This document shows positions 25,675 through 34,385 of a stretch of 64,000 bases of DNA, in pieces. The translations under genes and the position numbers were made by a program. This DNA comes from Actinomycetales bacterium (GTDB lineage: Bacteria; Actinomycetota; Actinomycetes; Actinomycetales; Dermatophilaceae). A model generated the notes under the pieces. That model was not told the DNA's origin, ran no database searches, and saw nothing but the letters and a program-made list of their open reading frames with translations. The stretch is from positions 310,001-374,000 of the forward strand of contig JADJTP010000002.1 of the NCBI GenBank assembly GCA_016711095.1, in the 5' to 3' direction. Every line of letters starts with the position of its first letter. Positions within the stretch are counted from its first letter, which is position 1.

Positions 25675-27648
25675 TCAGGACAGTGCCTCCTGCAGGGCCT
25701 CGGGCGTGCTCAGCGGACGGTCGCAGACAAAACCCCGACACACGTATGCCGCGGGCGCTCCGTCCACGAGTGGCCGGTCGGCCAACAGCGGAACTCCCGG
25801 GGTGTCGGGGTCGCCGATGACGTGGACCATCCCGGGAGAGGCGCTGGCCAGCACCACCCGGTGCATGGCCTCGGCGACTGGCCCGGACCCGACGATCGCG
25901 ACCTGCAGCGGACCGGTGACTCGCGCCTCAGCCACGGCAAGGCTCCACCCGCCGAAGCGCGGGTCGCGCCCAGCAACTGACCCCGCGACCGACAGCGCGG
26001 CATCGGCCGCATCGAGATGGCGGGTCGAGCCGACCAGCGCGCCATAACTGAGCAAGGCCCCCGCAAGCGACGACTGGCCGGACGGCTCGGCGTTGTCTGC
26101 GCTCGAATGTGGCCGTGCGACAAGGTGTTCGCTCGTCGCAGCCGTGTCGTAGAAGACGCCGGTCCCATCTCCGAACATGTCCATAGCGTCGTCGAGCAGC
26201 TCACCGGCCGCCTGCAACCAGCGGGCCGACCCGGTCGCTTGGTGCACCGCGAGCAGCCCCTCGGCGAGGTTGCCGTAGTCGTCGGCGACGGCCGGGGCCG
26301 AACCGATGACCCCGTCGATGGATGCCCGCCGCAGCCCGCCGTCGACGAGGTGCGTGTCGAGCAGCAGACCGGCGGCGCGCACGGCGGCGGCCACCAAGGG
26401 CGGCGCCTCGAGAGCGACCCCGATCTCGGCGAGGGCCGCGATCGCCAGGCCGTTCCACGACGTGACCACCTTGTCGTCCCGGCCCGGCTGTGGTCGAAGC
26501 CGTCGATGCGCCAGGAGCCGCTCCCGCACGCCCGCCCACCAGGTCGGGTCGTCGGGGTCGTGACGCAGTTGCAGGGTGGAGCGCCCGTGCTCGAAGGTGC
26601 CTGCCTCGGTGACGTCGAACTGCCGCGCCGCGCGGGCCCCCTCGTCCGGGCCCAGGACGTCGATCAGTTCCGCGGGAGTCCACACATAGGTCAGTCCTTC
26701 GACCCCTTCGGTGTCCGCGTCGAGCGAGCTCGCGAAACCGCCCTGCGCGGTGCCCAACTCCTCGACGATGAAACCCGCGGTCTCCAGTGCGACCCGGCGA
26801 GCGAGCTCGGATCCCGATGCGCGCCACAGGTGCAGGTACACCCGAGCAAGCAGCGCATTGTCGTAGAGCATCTTCTCGAAGTGCGGCACGACCCACGCGA
26901 CGTCAACGGCGTACCGGGCGAAGCCGCCGGCGAGCTGGTCATAGATGCCGCCGCGGGCCATCGCCTTGCAGGTCGCCACCACCATGCCGAGCGCATCGGC
27001 CGCACCGCTGCGCGCGTGGTGGCGCAGCAGGAACTCCAACACCATCGACGGCGGGAACTTCGGGGCACGACCGAACCCGCCGTGCACCGCGTCCAAGGTC
27101 CGTCCCAGCCGGGTCGCCGCATCGTCGAGGGTATGCCGCGTGATCGGTTCGGGCGGGGCGGGCGCGACGGCGGAGCGCACCGCCTCGGTGATGTGCGCGC
27201 CGCTGGCGAGCACTTCGTCGCGGCGCTCGGTCCAGGCCGCGGACGCGGCCTCGATCAACCCGACCAACTGGCCCTTCGGCAGATAGGTGCCGCACCAGAA
27301 CGGCTCGCCGTCGGCCGTCATGAGCACAGTCATCGGCCAGCCGCCCTGGCCGGTGAGGGCCAGCGTCGCCGCCATATAGACCGAGTCGACGTCGGGCCGC
27401 TCCTCACGGTCGACCTTGACCGAAACGAAGTCAGCGTTCAGCGCCCGCGCCACTTCTGGGTCCTCGAACGACTCGTGGGCCATGACATGGCACCAATGGC
27501 AGGCGGCATACCCGATGGACAGCAGCACCGGGACGTCGCGGCGGCGGGCCTCGGCGAAGGCCTCCGGTGACCACTCCCACCAATCGACCGGGTTGTCCTG
27601 GTGCTGGCGCAAGTAGGGGCTGAGGGCTCCGGCCAGGCGGTTGGGCAT
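25675..27648 (-). CDS. YyaL/DUF255 thioredoxin-domain protein
   Basis: 657 residues: an N-terminal thioredoxin-like domain with the family block SIGYAACHWCHVMAHESFEDPEVA (Cys-His-Trp-Cys, about 47-50) and a C-terminal (alpha/alpha)6 six-hairpin glycosidase-like domain (starting about 180). Human SPATA20 and bacterial YyaL belong here; the function is not established. Start ATG 27648 after AGGAG. A decayed second copy of its first ~50 codons lies 3.1 kb away at 30771-30932 on the same strand. Confidence 0.9.
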   Translation of the reverse strand: MPNRLAGALSPYLRQHQDNPVDWWEWSPEAFAEARRRDVPVLLSIGYAACHWCHVMAHESFEDPEVARALNADFVSVKVDREERPDVDSVYMAATLALTGQGGWPMTVLMTADGEPFWCGTYLPKGQLVGLIEAASAAWTERRDEVLASGAHITEAVRSAVAPAPPEPITRHTLDDAATRLGRTLDAVHGGFGRAPKFPPSMVLEFLLRHHARSGAADALGMVVATCKAMARGGIYDQLAGGFARYAVDVAWVVPHFEKMLYDNALLARVYLHLWRASGSELARRVALETAGFIVEELGTAQGGFASSLDADTEGVEGLTYVWTPAELIDVLGPDEGARAARQFDVTEAGTFEHGRSTLQLRHDPDDPTWWAGVRERLLAHRRLRPQPGRDDKVVTSWNGLAIAALAEIGVALEAPPLVAAAVRAAGLLLDTHLVDGGLRRASIDGVIGSAPAVADDYGNLAEGLLAVHQATGSARWLQAAGELLDDAMDMFGDGTGVFYDTAATSEHLVARPHSSADNAEPSGQSSLAGALLSYGALVGSTRHLDAADAALSVAGSVAGRDPRFGGWSLAVAEARVTGPLQVAIVGSGPVAEAMHRVVLASASPGMVHVIGDPDTPGVPLLADRPLVDGAPAAYVCRGFVCDRPLSTPEALQEALS

Positions 27649-27928
27649 TCCAGGACTCCTAACGAGTGGCACGTGCAGCACATCTTCTTGAGTGATGCAC
27701 GAGAGCGATGCGTTCCGGACCTTCAGCGGGTCTCCTGGCCCGGTGCCACCAGCCTAGGAGGGGGACGCGTGGCCACACGCCCTCAACCGATGCTGCTCGC
27801 TCCGGGCAAGCCGCTCTTGCCCGGCCGCGCGGCACGAGGTTGGCGGGTGGCCCTAGGTGTCAACGTCGGCTGAAAGTGGACCCCTTGGCGTCGGGTGAAT
27901 ACGGACCCGTGTCGTTGGCTTGTCATGG
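27649..27928. other. Intergenic region between yyaL and IS remnant
   Basis: No credible gene. It holds a perfect 9-bp hairpin CCGGGCAAG/CTTGCCCGG with a 5-nt loop at 27802-27824, and two 13-bp near-repeats, TGAAAGTGGACCC (27871-27883) and TGAATACGGACCC (27896-27908). The latter resemble the multiple terminal repeats of IS21-type elements, so another element end may survive here; low confidence. Confidence 0.4.
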
Positions 27929-29255
27929 TCAGTCTGTCCCGCGTGAAGGAGTTGGCAGGAGTTCTTTGGGGGGAAAGGTCGGGGTGGTCGGGTCGGCCAG
28001 GCCTAGGTGCACCTGTTCGGGCCGGTTCCATGCGATGGCGTCGTGTGGTCTGACGCTGTTGTACTCGAGCCGGTACTCCTCGGCGTGCTTGGCGAGCATG
28101 ACGGCGTCGTCGATCTCGTCGATCTACAGGCGCTCGTACTTCAACGTGCCGAACCCGCGTTCGCGTGAGCCGTTCTGGCCCGGCGTGCGAACCCTTGTGC
28201 AGACGTGGTGAAGCTCGGGGTGCTGTTGGATGAACGCCTCGAACCGCAAGGAGCGGAACGGTCCGCCGTTGTCGGTGACGATCGTGACGACCGGCAGCAG
28301 CTCGCCAGCCTGCTCGTTGATGGGGCAGTCATCGACCATCGGGTGACCGAACATCGCCTCGTAGTCGGCCAAGGCGAGCTCGATGGCGTCGATCGCGTCG
28401 TGTTGGTTCGCGGTCGGTGACACGTGGAACGGGTGCTCGTACTTGGACCAGTAGTCCCGACACCCCGCCAGTGGCCACGTCCCTCCGGTGGTGGTCTCGA
28501 ACTCGCAGAAGTCCAGCTGCCAGACCTGGTTCGGGGCGGTCGGCTCGGTCCGCGAACGCGGCCTTGCGCCGCTCGGCGAGCGTGCGTCGTTCCCGTTGGT
28601 AGTGCGCGGTCAGGATCAGTCCCTCCTCGCGCAGCAGCCGCAGGATCGTCGCCTCACTGACCACGTGCCCGTCGTGGCGGACGATCGCCCAGATCTTGCG
28701 GTGGCCCCACGCCGGATGCGCCAGCGCGTGCTTGCGCGCCAGCTCCAGCGCGGCCTCACGAGCTGGATGCGGCCACGAGCCCCTGGCCCGCCGGCGCGGC
28801 CTTGGCCTGCCAGCGACGCCAGGTCCGCTCGGGCATGTCGAACTTCTCGCAGAACCTCGTGGTCGACATGCCCGCCTCGACGCGGATCACCTCGAGGTCC
28901 GCAAAGGGCCCAGGCGGCCCTCCGCGCTCTTCTTCCAGACCCGGATCTCGACCGCGGCCTCACCCCGCGCCTGGGTCAGATCCGCGACCTCGGCCTCGAG
29001 CTGCTCCTCGCGGGTCGAGGGGCCGCACTTGCCGACCGCCAGTGCGGTCTTGCCTGCCTCGAGGAAGTCCGCCTTCCAGCGGCCGATGGACTGCTCACTG
29101 ACGTTCTCCCGACGAGCAGCCGCAGTGATCGTCATCTCGCCCGCGATCACCCTCAGCACGATCCGGGACTTCTTCTCAGCAGGAATAGAGGGTGGTCTTC
29201 CCATGTGTCTGACTCCTTCAGGACTGACTCAATCGTCCTGCCACAAAGTCTGACG
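27909..29255 (-). mobile_element. Degenerate IS3-family element (approximate limits)
   Basis: Limits are inferred from the transposase remnant plus a weak shared GTCAGTC near both ends (27928-27934 and about 29221-29228 inverted). It abuts an IS256 fragment, suggesting it inserted into or recombined with that element. The octamer GTATGCCG is absent from the whole block. Confidence 0.5.
27929..29204 (-). pseudogene. IS3-like transposase (OrfA + OrfB), inactivated
   Basis: OrfA (29204 to about 28887) has an HTH (AARRENVSEQSIGRWKADFL). OrfB follows in other frames and supplies GHRKIWAIVRHDGHVVSEATIL, the first catalytic Asp in VWQLDFCEFETT, the second in IVTDNGGPFRS, and the Glu in GSRERGFGTLKYE. 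OrfB is broken: frame breaks near 28760 and 28555 and an in-frame TAG at 28121-28123 before IDEIDDAVMLAKH. The C-terminal part ends at a TGA at 27929. The OrfA/OrfB shift could be a normal programmed one; the later breaks are not. Clear terminal inverted repeats were not found. Confidence 0.8.
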
Positions 29256-29261
29256 CGCGAC

Positions 29262-29416
29262 AAACGAAGCCGCCCGTCATCCGCCTCGTCGGCGCCGTCC
29301 TGGCCGACACCCACGACGAATGGGCCACCGACGAACGCCGCTACCTCTCCGAAGAATCCATGGCCAAGATCGGCAAGACCGACGATGATGGCTCCGTCGC
29401 CTTCACGCAGGGGTGA
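29262..29416 (+). pseudogene. IS256-family transposase, C-terminal fragment
   Basis: Only about 50 codons remain: VIRLVGAVLADTHDEW, then RRYLSEESMAKI and a TGA at 29414-29416, the typical C-terminal block of Mutator/IS256 transposases. The rest has been lost at the junction with the IS3-like element. Confidence 0.8.
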
Positions 29417-29650
29417 CCGGTCAACATCAAGATGACCTCAAAGCCCACCACTCCGCGGGACTCTTACGAAACGGCACACCGGCTCCCGAACTGAATGGGC
29501 TGATGTACAGCGTCCAAGTGGAGTTCCCTGACGATGCCTGCGACGTTAAGCGGTATCGGGTCGGCCCGAAGTACCTTCAGGATGCCCGGTGGCATGGACG
29601 ATGCGGTTCACGACCACCTCATACCAGCGAGGTAGTCGCCTTCTATTGAC
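29417..29650. other. Low-GC spacer before the HTH gene
   Basis: Base composition is lower than the surroundings. The short open frame at 29413-29649 has no domain, no SD and unusual composition; probably the non-coding end of the IS256 remnant plus foreign DNA. Confidence 0.4.
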
Positions 29651-29666
29651 GTAACATCTATGATAC
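29651..29666. promoter_or_regulatory. Operator/-10 of the HTH gene
   Basis: GTAACATCTATGATAC is a 7-bp-arm inverted repeat with one mismatch and contains the -10 hexamer TATGAT (29659-29664). AGAGGAG follows at about 29681-29687 before the ATG at 29694. The overlap suggests autorepression by the HTH protein. Confidence 0.5.
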
Positions 29667-29693
29667 GCTTCCTCTAAGGAAGAGGAGTGAACC

Positions 29694-30104
29694 ATGACCG
29701 GAGCCAGCGCCTTCTGGCAGGACCTCGCGCGCGACCTGGCGGACCCCGAGTTCTTGCGGGAGTACGTCGTGGAGTCCATGCGCATCGCCACCATCGACGA
29801 GGTCGTCAACGCACTTGACGATGCCCGCGAGGCGGCCGGCCTGTCCAAGGCCGAGCTGGCTCGCGCCATCCAGGTCGAGCCAGCGACGATTCGTCGCCTC
29901 TTCGCGTCCGAGAAGTCGAACCCGACCCTGGGCACTTTGGCTGAGGTCGCTGCCGCTCTCGGCATGCGGATCACTCTGGAGCCCCTCGCCGACCGCGAGC
30001 GCAGCCAAGTTACCGAGCCTCTGCTTGCGGGTCGAACCGCCGACCCCGCCGGGCTCGCCCGCCATCTTCACGAGCTGCGAACCCGATCAAAGGTGCCAGC
30101 CTGA
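29694..30104 (+). CDS. XRE-family HTH protein, antitoxin-like
   Basis: 136 residues. The helix-turn-helix (about 52-85: SKAELARAIQVEPATIRRLFASEKSNPTLGTLAEVA, quoted here only as its limits 52-87) resembles HigA/addiction-module antidotes. An N-terminal LADPEFLREYVVES segment is typical of antidote proteins. It lies tail-to-tail with a RelE-like gene, with only 2 nt between the stop codons. Its own operator and SD are present. Regulator of the neighbour or antitoxin are both possible; the arrangement is not that of a standard operon. Confidence 0.75.
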   Translation: MTGASAFWQDLARDLADPEFLREYVVESMRIATIDEVVNALDDAREAAGLSKAELARAIQVEPATIRRLFASEKSNPTLGTLAEVAAALGMRITLEPLADRERSQVTEPLLAGRTADPAGLARHLHELRTRSKVPA

Positions 30105-30106
30105 CC

Positions 30107-30583
30107 TCAACCGATCGAGCGCGGATTGCGGGTCAAGTACTCCTCACGCATCGCGCGGACCGATGCGTAGTCAGCGTCACTGAGCGTCGTGCGGAACGGC
30201 TTGTCCCGGCCGTCGACCACGACCAACAGCGGCTTCTCCTTGCCCTTCGCCTCATAGTCGAGCAGGCAGAACAATCGATAGTGGTGACGCCTCGGGCCGT
30301 CGATGCGGACCTCGAACCATCCGCGCATGTCGCCCTTCATTGCCTCCCAGTAGCCGCCGCCCGCAAACCGCTTCGGTGGAGCCGTTGCGACGGCTATGAG
30401 AACTGCGTACGCCTTCGCCCTCACCGATGCCGGCCAAGAATGCAACGCGTCGCGTCCCGGTTCGGACTGTAGGGGATCGTCCTTGGCGTGACGCTTGAAG
30501 TAGACGACGTCGTGCTCGTCGTCAGGAGATGGCACCGTGCGCACACTCCGCGCCGCGGCTTGCCGCTTCTTGGAACTCGCCAT
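30107..30583 (-). CDS. RelE/HigB-like toxin (Gp49-type)
   Basis: 158 residues from the ATG at 30583. The C-terminal two thirds match RelE-superfamily toxins of the HigB/Gp49 kind (KRFAGGGYWEAMKGDM, WFEVRIDGPRRHHYRLF, PLLVVVDGRDKPFRT). These are usually ribosome-dependent mRNA endonucleases. A ~45-residue N-terminal extension (KKRQAAARSVRTVPSP...) is like that of mycobacterial Rv2022c-type toxins. It converges on the HTH gene instead of sharing its operon. Activity is inferred. Confidence 0.75.
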   Translation of the reverse strand: MASSKKRQAAARSVRTVPSPDDEHDVVYFKRHAKDDPLQSEPGRDALHSWPASVRAKAYAVLIAVATAPPKRFAGGGYWEAMKGDMRGWFEVRIDGPRRHHYRLFCLLDYEAKGKEKPLLVVVDGRDKPFRTTLSDADYASVRAMREEYLTRNPRSIG

Positions 30584-30770
30584 CACGGACAAACCTAGTC
30601 GGCGGAGCCGACAACAGCGTGGTTGGGAATCAGCCGTGTGCCAACCGGAGTGATACAAGAAACCCCGGCATGGGCGTCCAACGGCGATATGACGTGAACC
30701 GAGATGAACCGCCACACCTACTCGGACCTGCAGAAACGTCAAACCCGTCGATGACGTCTATGCGGCCACC
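30584..30770. other. Spacer between toxin gene and yyaL remnant
   Basis: Carries the toxin promoter presumably, and a small hairpin GTCGGC-GGA-GCCGAC near 30598. No gene seen. Confidence 0.35.
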
Positions 30771-30932
30771 TCGGGCACCAAGGCAGGCGGCATACCCGAT
30801 GGACAGCAGCACGGGGACGTCGCGGCGGCGGGCTTCGGCGAAGGCCTCTGGGGACCACACCACCAATCGACCGGTTGTCCCGGTGCTGGCACAAGTAGGG
30901 GCTGAGGGCTCCGGCCAGACGGTTGGGCATGT
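30771..30932 (-). pseudogene. Decayed duplicate of the yyaL 5' end
   Basis: Starts MPNRLAGALSPYL (ATG at 30932) and then matches the first ~50 codons of the gene at 25675-27648, at roughly 88-90 % nucleotide identity by eye with small deletions that break the frame. Same orientation as the intact copy, so the IS/toxin block is bracketed by ~160-bp direct repeats. Confidence 0.85.
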
Positions 30933-31051
30933 CAGGTCTCGCAATCGGTCGGTCGGTGTCGGGGTCGCTTTCGGTGAGGCGGTGGAGCCGAGGGCGGGGG
31001 CGCCCACGCCTGTCCAGAGCCGTTGGCGGCAACGACAGATGGGTGGATCGC

Positions 31052-32101
31052 TCACGGCACTGCCAAGCCGGGGAAGTCGGGCCACGGCATACCTGCCGCA
31101 GTAGCCCACCCGAGGGCTTGACCGAGCAGCCGCGCGACCTCCGCCCTCTCGTCCCCGCTCGCTGCGCCGGCCGTGGGCTCGGCGCCGTCGAGCCCGTCGA
31201 GACCTCGGTCCACCAGAGCGGTCAGCGCCTCGAGGACCACTCGGGCGGCCGACGGAGCATCGGTCACCGGGAAGGGCAACTGGAAGCCCAGCGGCGCGGG
31301 CGGCGTGCCTGGTACCGCGGCCAGTGCTTGCTCCCGTGTCTGTAGCGCGGCTAGGAGAGCGAGCAGGGGTTTGCGGTCCGTGGGGGCGATGTGCGCGGCG
31401 GCGACCTCGGCGGCATACACGGCGGCGCGGGTAGGCCCGAGCAGCGCGGTCGCCGTCGCCCCCGGCAGCGGCGCCGGCTGCGGCCACGGCACGGGCGCCC
31501 CGAGGGCTGCCGCGGTGGCGCCGTCGTGGGCGACGAGGGAGGTGAGAACGGCACGATAGACACCTGCCTGGCCAAGGCCGGGCAGGGCATCGATGGTTGC
31601 CGCGCCATGGGCGGCGGCGAGATCGATAGTGCCCACCGTCGGGGAGGGCGGCACAGATCCCGACGGGAGCGCACCCGTCGGCGCGGACGACGGGCTCAGC
31701 GCCGCAGTCGAGGACGGACCGCGCGCGTCGGCGGGCACCCCTCCGGCGTCGAGAAGTGCGTCGAGCAGGTCCCGCTGGCGCTCGTGGCGGCCGGCGAGGA
31801 GAGCGCCGTCGGGTGTTGACCTGGCGAGAACGGCCAGGGCGGCGGCCCGGGTGCGGGCAGCCACGAGCAGGTCCTCGTCGGGCATCGCCCGACGCAGGGC
31901 AGGGGGCAGGAGAGTGACGTCGTCCTCCAACCGGAGGCCGCACGCGGACAGCGTCACCCCGGCGGAGAGGGCCGCACCCCACCACCCGGCGGTCACCAGC
32001 AAGAGTCGCCGGGACGGCATACCGGCGCTTATGCCGTCGCGACCGTCGGCCCTGCCGGTGGCTCCGGTGCCCGACGGGCGGTCGGTGAGGTCGTGGGGCA
32101 C
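31052..32101 (-). CDS. DUF4439 ferritin-like protein, exported lipoprotein-like
   Basis: 349 residues. After a 28-residue leader comes SRRLLLV and a hydrophobic segment ending in LSACG, a lipobox-like site (about 51-54). The C-terminal 140 residues are the DUF4439 helical bundle (AAVYAAEVAAAHIAP). A Pro/Ser-rich linker precedes it. The gene divergent from rimP is a conserved actinobacterial arrangement. Function unknown; ferritin-like folds may bind metal. Start GTG 32101 with CATGAT 6 nt upstream; an internal ATG (MPSRR) is an alternative. Confidence 0.75.
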   Translation of the reverse strand: MPHDLTDRPSGTGATGRADGRDGISAGMPSRRLLLVTAGWWGAALSAGVTLSACGLRLEDDVTLLPPALRRAMPDEDLLVAARTRAAALAVLARSTPDGALLAGRHERQRDLLDALLDAGGVPADARGPSSTAALSPSSAPTGALPSGSVPPSPTVGTIDLAAAHGAATIDALPGLGQAGVYRAVLTSLVAHDGATAAALGAPVPWPQPAPLPGATATALLGPTRAAVYAAEVAAAHIAPTDRKPLLALLAALQTREQALAAVPGTPPAPLGFQLPFPVTDAPSAARVVLEALTALVDRGLDGLDGAEPTAGAASGDERAEVARLLGQALGWATAAGMPWPDFPGLAVP

Positions 32102-32242
32102 CTGGCGATCATGACACGCGGCACCAGCGGGGAACCGTTGACGGTGCGCGGCCCGTTGGGCGGCGCGGATACAGTGGAGCTGTCAGGGGGCTCTGATCTA
32201 TGCGCCCCCGCGCACAATCGACAAGAGCAGGAGGTGAGCGGC

Positions 32243-32818
32243 ATGAACGTCGAACGTGTCCGCTCCGCCGTTGAGAGCCCCCTTTCGTCGGCCGGGTTCG
32301 TCATCGAAGACGTCACCATCTCCCGGGCCGGTCGCCGGTCCGTCGTGCGTATCGCCGTCGACCGCGACCACGAGTCACTCGGTGGCCAGGACGCCACGTC
32401 GATCATTGCGCCGCTGTCGCTCGATGACGTCGCCGATGCGACCAGGGTCGTCAGCGACGTGCTGGACGCCGACGAGTCGCTCAGCTCGGCCCCCTATGTG
32501 CTTGAGGTGAGCTCCCCAGGAGTCGATCGTCCGTTGACGCACTGGCGTCACTTCCGACGCAACGTGGGTCGGCTGGTCGGCGTCGAGACGGTGAACGGGG
32601 CGACCTTCACCGGGCGCCTGCTGTCATCGACAGCTGACGAGCTTGTCCTAGCAGGGGCTCCGGGGCCGCTGGCCATGACGGAGGTACGCCGCGGCCGGGT
32701 GGAGATCGAGTTCTCCCGGCTGGACGAGCTCGCGGAGATCGAGGACCCAGACGACATGGACGACATGGACGACATGGACGACCCGGACGTGGACGTGGAC
32801 GATGAGGAGGAGGACTGA
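32243..32818 (+). CDS. rimP: Ribosome maturation factor RimP
   Basis: Needed for 30S subunit assembly. 191 residues from the ATG after AGGAGGTGAG. The N-terminal alpha/beta domain holds the YVLEVSSPGVDRPL block (about 85-98), followed by an SH3-like domain. The C-terminus has an acidic tail of repeated Asp-Asp-Met units from 9-bp tandem repeats (about 32749-32780). The stop overlaps the nusA start (TGATG). The region 32102-32242 is its leader. Confidence 0.93.
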   Translation: MNVERVRSAVESPLSSAGFVIEDVTISRAGRRSVVRIAVDRDHESLGGQDATSIIAPLSLDDVADATRVVSDVLDADESLSSAPYVLEVSSPGVDRPLTHWRHFRRNVGRLVGVETVNGATFTGRLLSSTADELVLAGAPGPLAMTEVRRGRVEIEFSRLDELAEIEDPDDMDDMDDMDDPDVDVDDEEED

Positions 32819-33870
32819 TGGATATCGACCTTTCGGCGTTGAGAGCCCTCGAACGCGAACGTGACCTCAGCCTCGACCTGCTGATCCCGGCCATCGAGCA
32901 GGCCCTGCTCACGGCCTATCACCGCACCGAGGGCTCCTTCCGCATCGCCCGCGCCGAACTCGACCGCAAGACCGGTCACGTCGTCGTGTGGGCGCGCGAG
33001 GAAGGCGAGCTCATCCCCGCCGAGCACGAGGGCGAGCGCCCGACCCGCGGCGAGCCGGGTCCGGAGTTCGACGACACTCCGGACGGTTTCGGTCGGGTCG
33101 CTGCCGCGACGGCTCGGCAGGTCATCGTCCAGCGCCTGCGCGATCTCGAGGACGAAGCGATCCTCGGTGACTTCAAGGGCCGCGAGGGAGACATCGTCTC
33201 GGGGATCGTTCAACAGAGTTCCGATCCCCGCAACGTCTTGGTCGACTTCGGCTCGGTGGAGGGGCTGCTCCCGCACGCCGAGCAGGTGCCGGGGGAGAGC
33301 TATCGGCACGGTGAACGGCTGCGCTGTTATGTCGTGAGCGTCAAGCGTGGACCCAAGGGGCCGCAGATCGGGCTCTCGCGCACACATCCCAATCTGGTCC
33401 GGTCGCTCTTCAAGCTCGAGGTGCCCGAGATCGCCGACGGCACGGTGGAGATTTCGGCGATGATCCGCGAAGCAGGTCACCGCACAAAAGTCGCTGTCCG
33501 CTCGACCGTGCCAGGAGTCAACGCCAAGGGCGCGTGCATCGGCCCGATGGGCGCTCGGGTCCGAGCGGTCATGAACGAACTCGGCGGCGAGAAGATCGAC
33601 ATCGTCGACTTCTCCGACGATCCTCGCGAGTTCATCGCCGCGGCACTCTCACCGGCGCGCGTGCAGTCAGTGCAGGTCGTCGACGAAAAGTTGCGGGCCG
33701 CCCGGGTGATCGTCCCGGACTATCAGCTCTCCCTCGCCATCGGCAAGGAGGGTCAGAACGCCCGCCTGGCTGCCAAACTCACCGGCTGGCGCATCGACAT
33801 CCGCTCCGACACCGCACCCACCGCCGATGACCCGGTCGGGGGCTCGCCCGGCCCGGCGCGAGGCAGGTGA
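32818..33870 (+). CDS. nusA: Transcription termination/antitermination factor NusA
   Basis: Binds RNA polymerase and nut RNA to control pausing, termination and antitermination. 350 residues: N-terminal domain (1-115), S1 domain (GDIVSGIVQQSSDPRNVLVDFG) and two KH domains (VNAKGACIGPMGARVRAVM and LAIGKEGQNARLAAKLTG). Lacks the acidic C-terminal repeats of enterobacterial NusA, as usual in actinobacteria. Coupled to rimP. Confidence 0.96.
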   Translation: MDIDLSALRALERERDLSLDLLIPAIEQALLTAYHRTEGSFRIARAELDRKTGHVVVWAREEGELIPAEHEGERPTRGEPGPEFDDTPDGFGRVAAATARQVIVQRLRDLEDEAILGDFKGREGDIVSGIVQQSSDPRNVLVDFGSVEGLLPHAEQVPGESYRHGERLRCYVVSVKRGPKGPQIGLSRTHPNLVRSLFKLEVPEIADGTVEISAMIREAGHRTKVAVRSTVPGVNAKGACIGPMGARVRAVMNELGGEKIDIVDFSDDPREFIAAALSPARVQSVQVVDEKLRAARVIVPDYQLSLAIGKEGQNARLAAKLTGWRIDIRSDTAPTADDPVGGSPGPARGR

Positions 33871-33919
33871 GAGCGGCCGCCCCCCGCGGCCCGCGTACGG
33901 TGCCGGACACGGTAGACTC

Positions 33920-34321
33920 GTGGTGACCGACCGGACTGGACTCCGGGCGGAGGCTTCCACGTATGCCGCGCGCCGGGAAACCCCGGTCCGCACCTGCGTC
34001 GGGTGTCGCCGCACGGATAGCTGGTCGGTCCTCGTGAGAGTAGTCGTGGTCGTCGACGAGTCGGGTTTCACCCGGCTCCAGCCCGACCCACGGCACCGGC
34101 TCCCCGGGCGCGGCGCTTGGCTGCATCCGGACCCCGAGTGCTTGAAGCACGCCGTCAAGCGGCGCGCCTTCGGCCGGGCCCTGCGTGTGCAGGTGCCGAC
34201 CGACGTCGCCGAGCTGACGGCTTACGTGCGTCTGGCTCACTCACACCTGCACCCGATGACCGAACCACCACCACAAGGCGGGTTAGACGCTGATGAGCAC
34301 CCCATGAGCACTCAGCAATGA
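33920..34321 (+). CDS. ylxR: YlxR (DUF448) family RNA-binding protein
   Basis: About 133 residues. The family hallmark VRTCVGCRR, followed by RLPGRGAWLHPDPECLK, is clear; the fold binds RNA. Standard position between nusA and infB. The start is uncertain: GTG at 33920 or 33923, with a TAGACT (33913-33918) immediately upstream that looks like a -10 but is very close. The frame is open further upstream into the nusA end. Confidence 0.85.
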   Translation: MVTDRTGLRAEASTYAARRETPVRTCVGCRRTDSWSVLVRVVVVVDESGFTRLQPDPRHRLPGRGAWLHPDPECLKHAVKRRAFGRALRVQVPTDVAELTAYVRLAHSHLHPMTEPPPQGGLDADEHPMSTQQ

Positions 34322-34385
34322 GCAAGCCCCAGCAGTAGCACGGTCTGCGCCCCTGTCGCGGCACAGACCGAAAGACAGGAGAAAC

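Noticed and set aside
27871..27908. Complete IS21 element
   Set aside because: Two 13-bp near-repeats look like IS21-type ends, but no IstA/IstB coding sequence is present.
29413..29649. 78-codon ORF between the IS256 fragment and the HTH gene
   Set aside because: No domain, no ribosome site, starts inside the IS256 stop region; likely non-coding.
30630..31985. 451-codon minus-strand frame over the DUF4439 gene and yyaL remnant
   Set aside because: Out of frame with both DUF4439 and the yyaL homology; Arg-rich shadow composition.
33913..33918. TAGACT as the promoter of ylxR
   Set aside because: It looks like a -10 element but leaves only 1-4 nt to the in-frame GTG codons, too short for a leaderless start.
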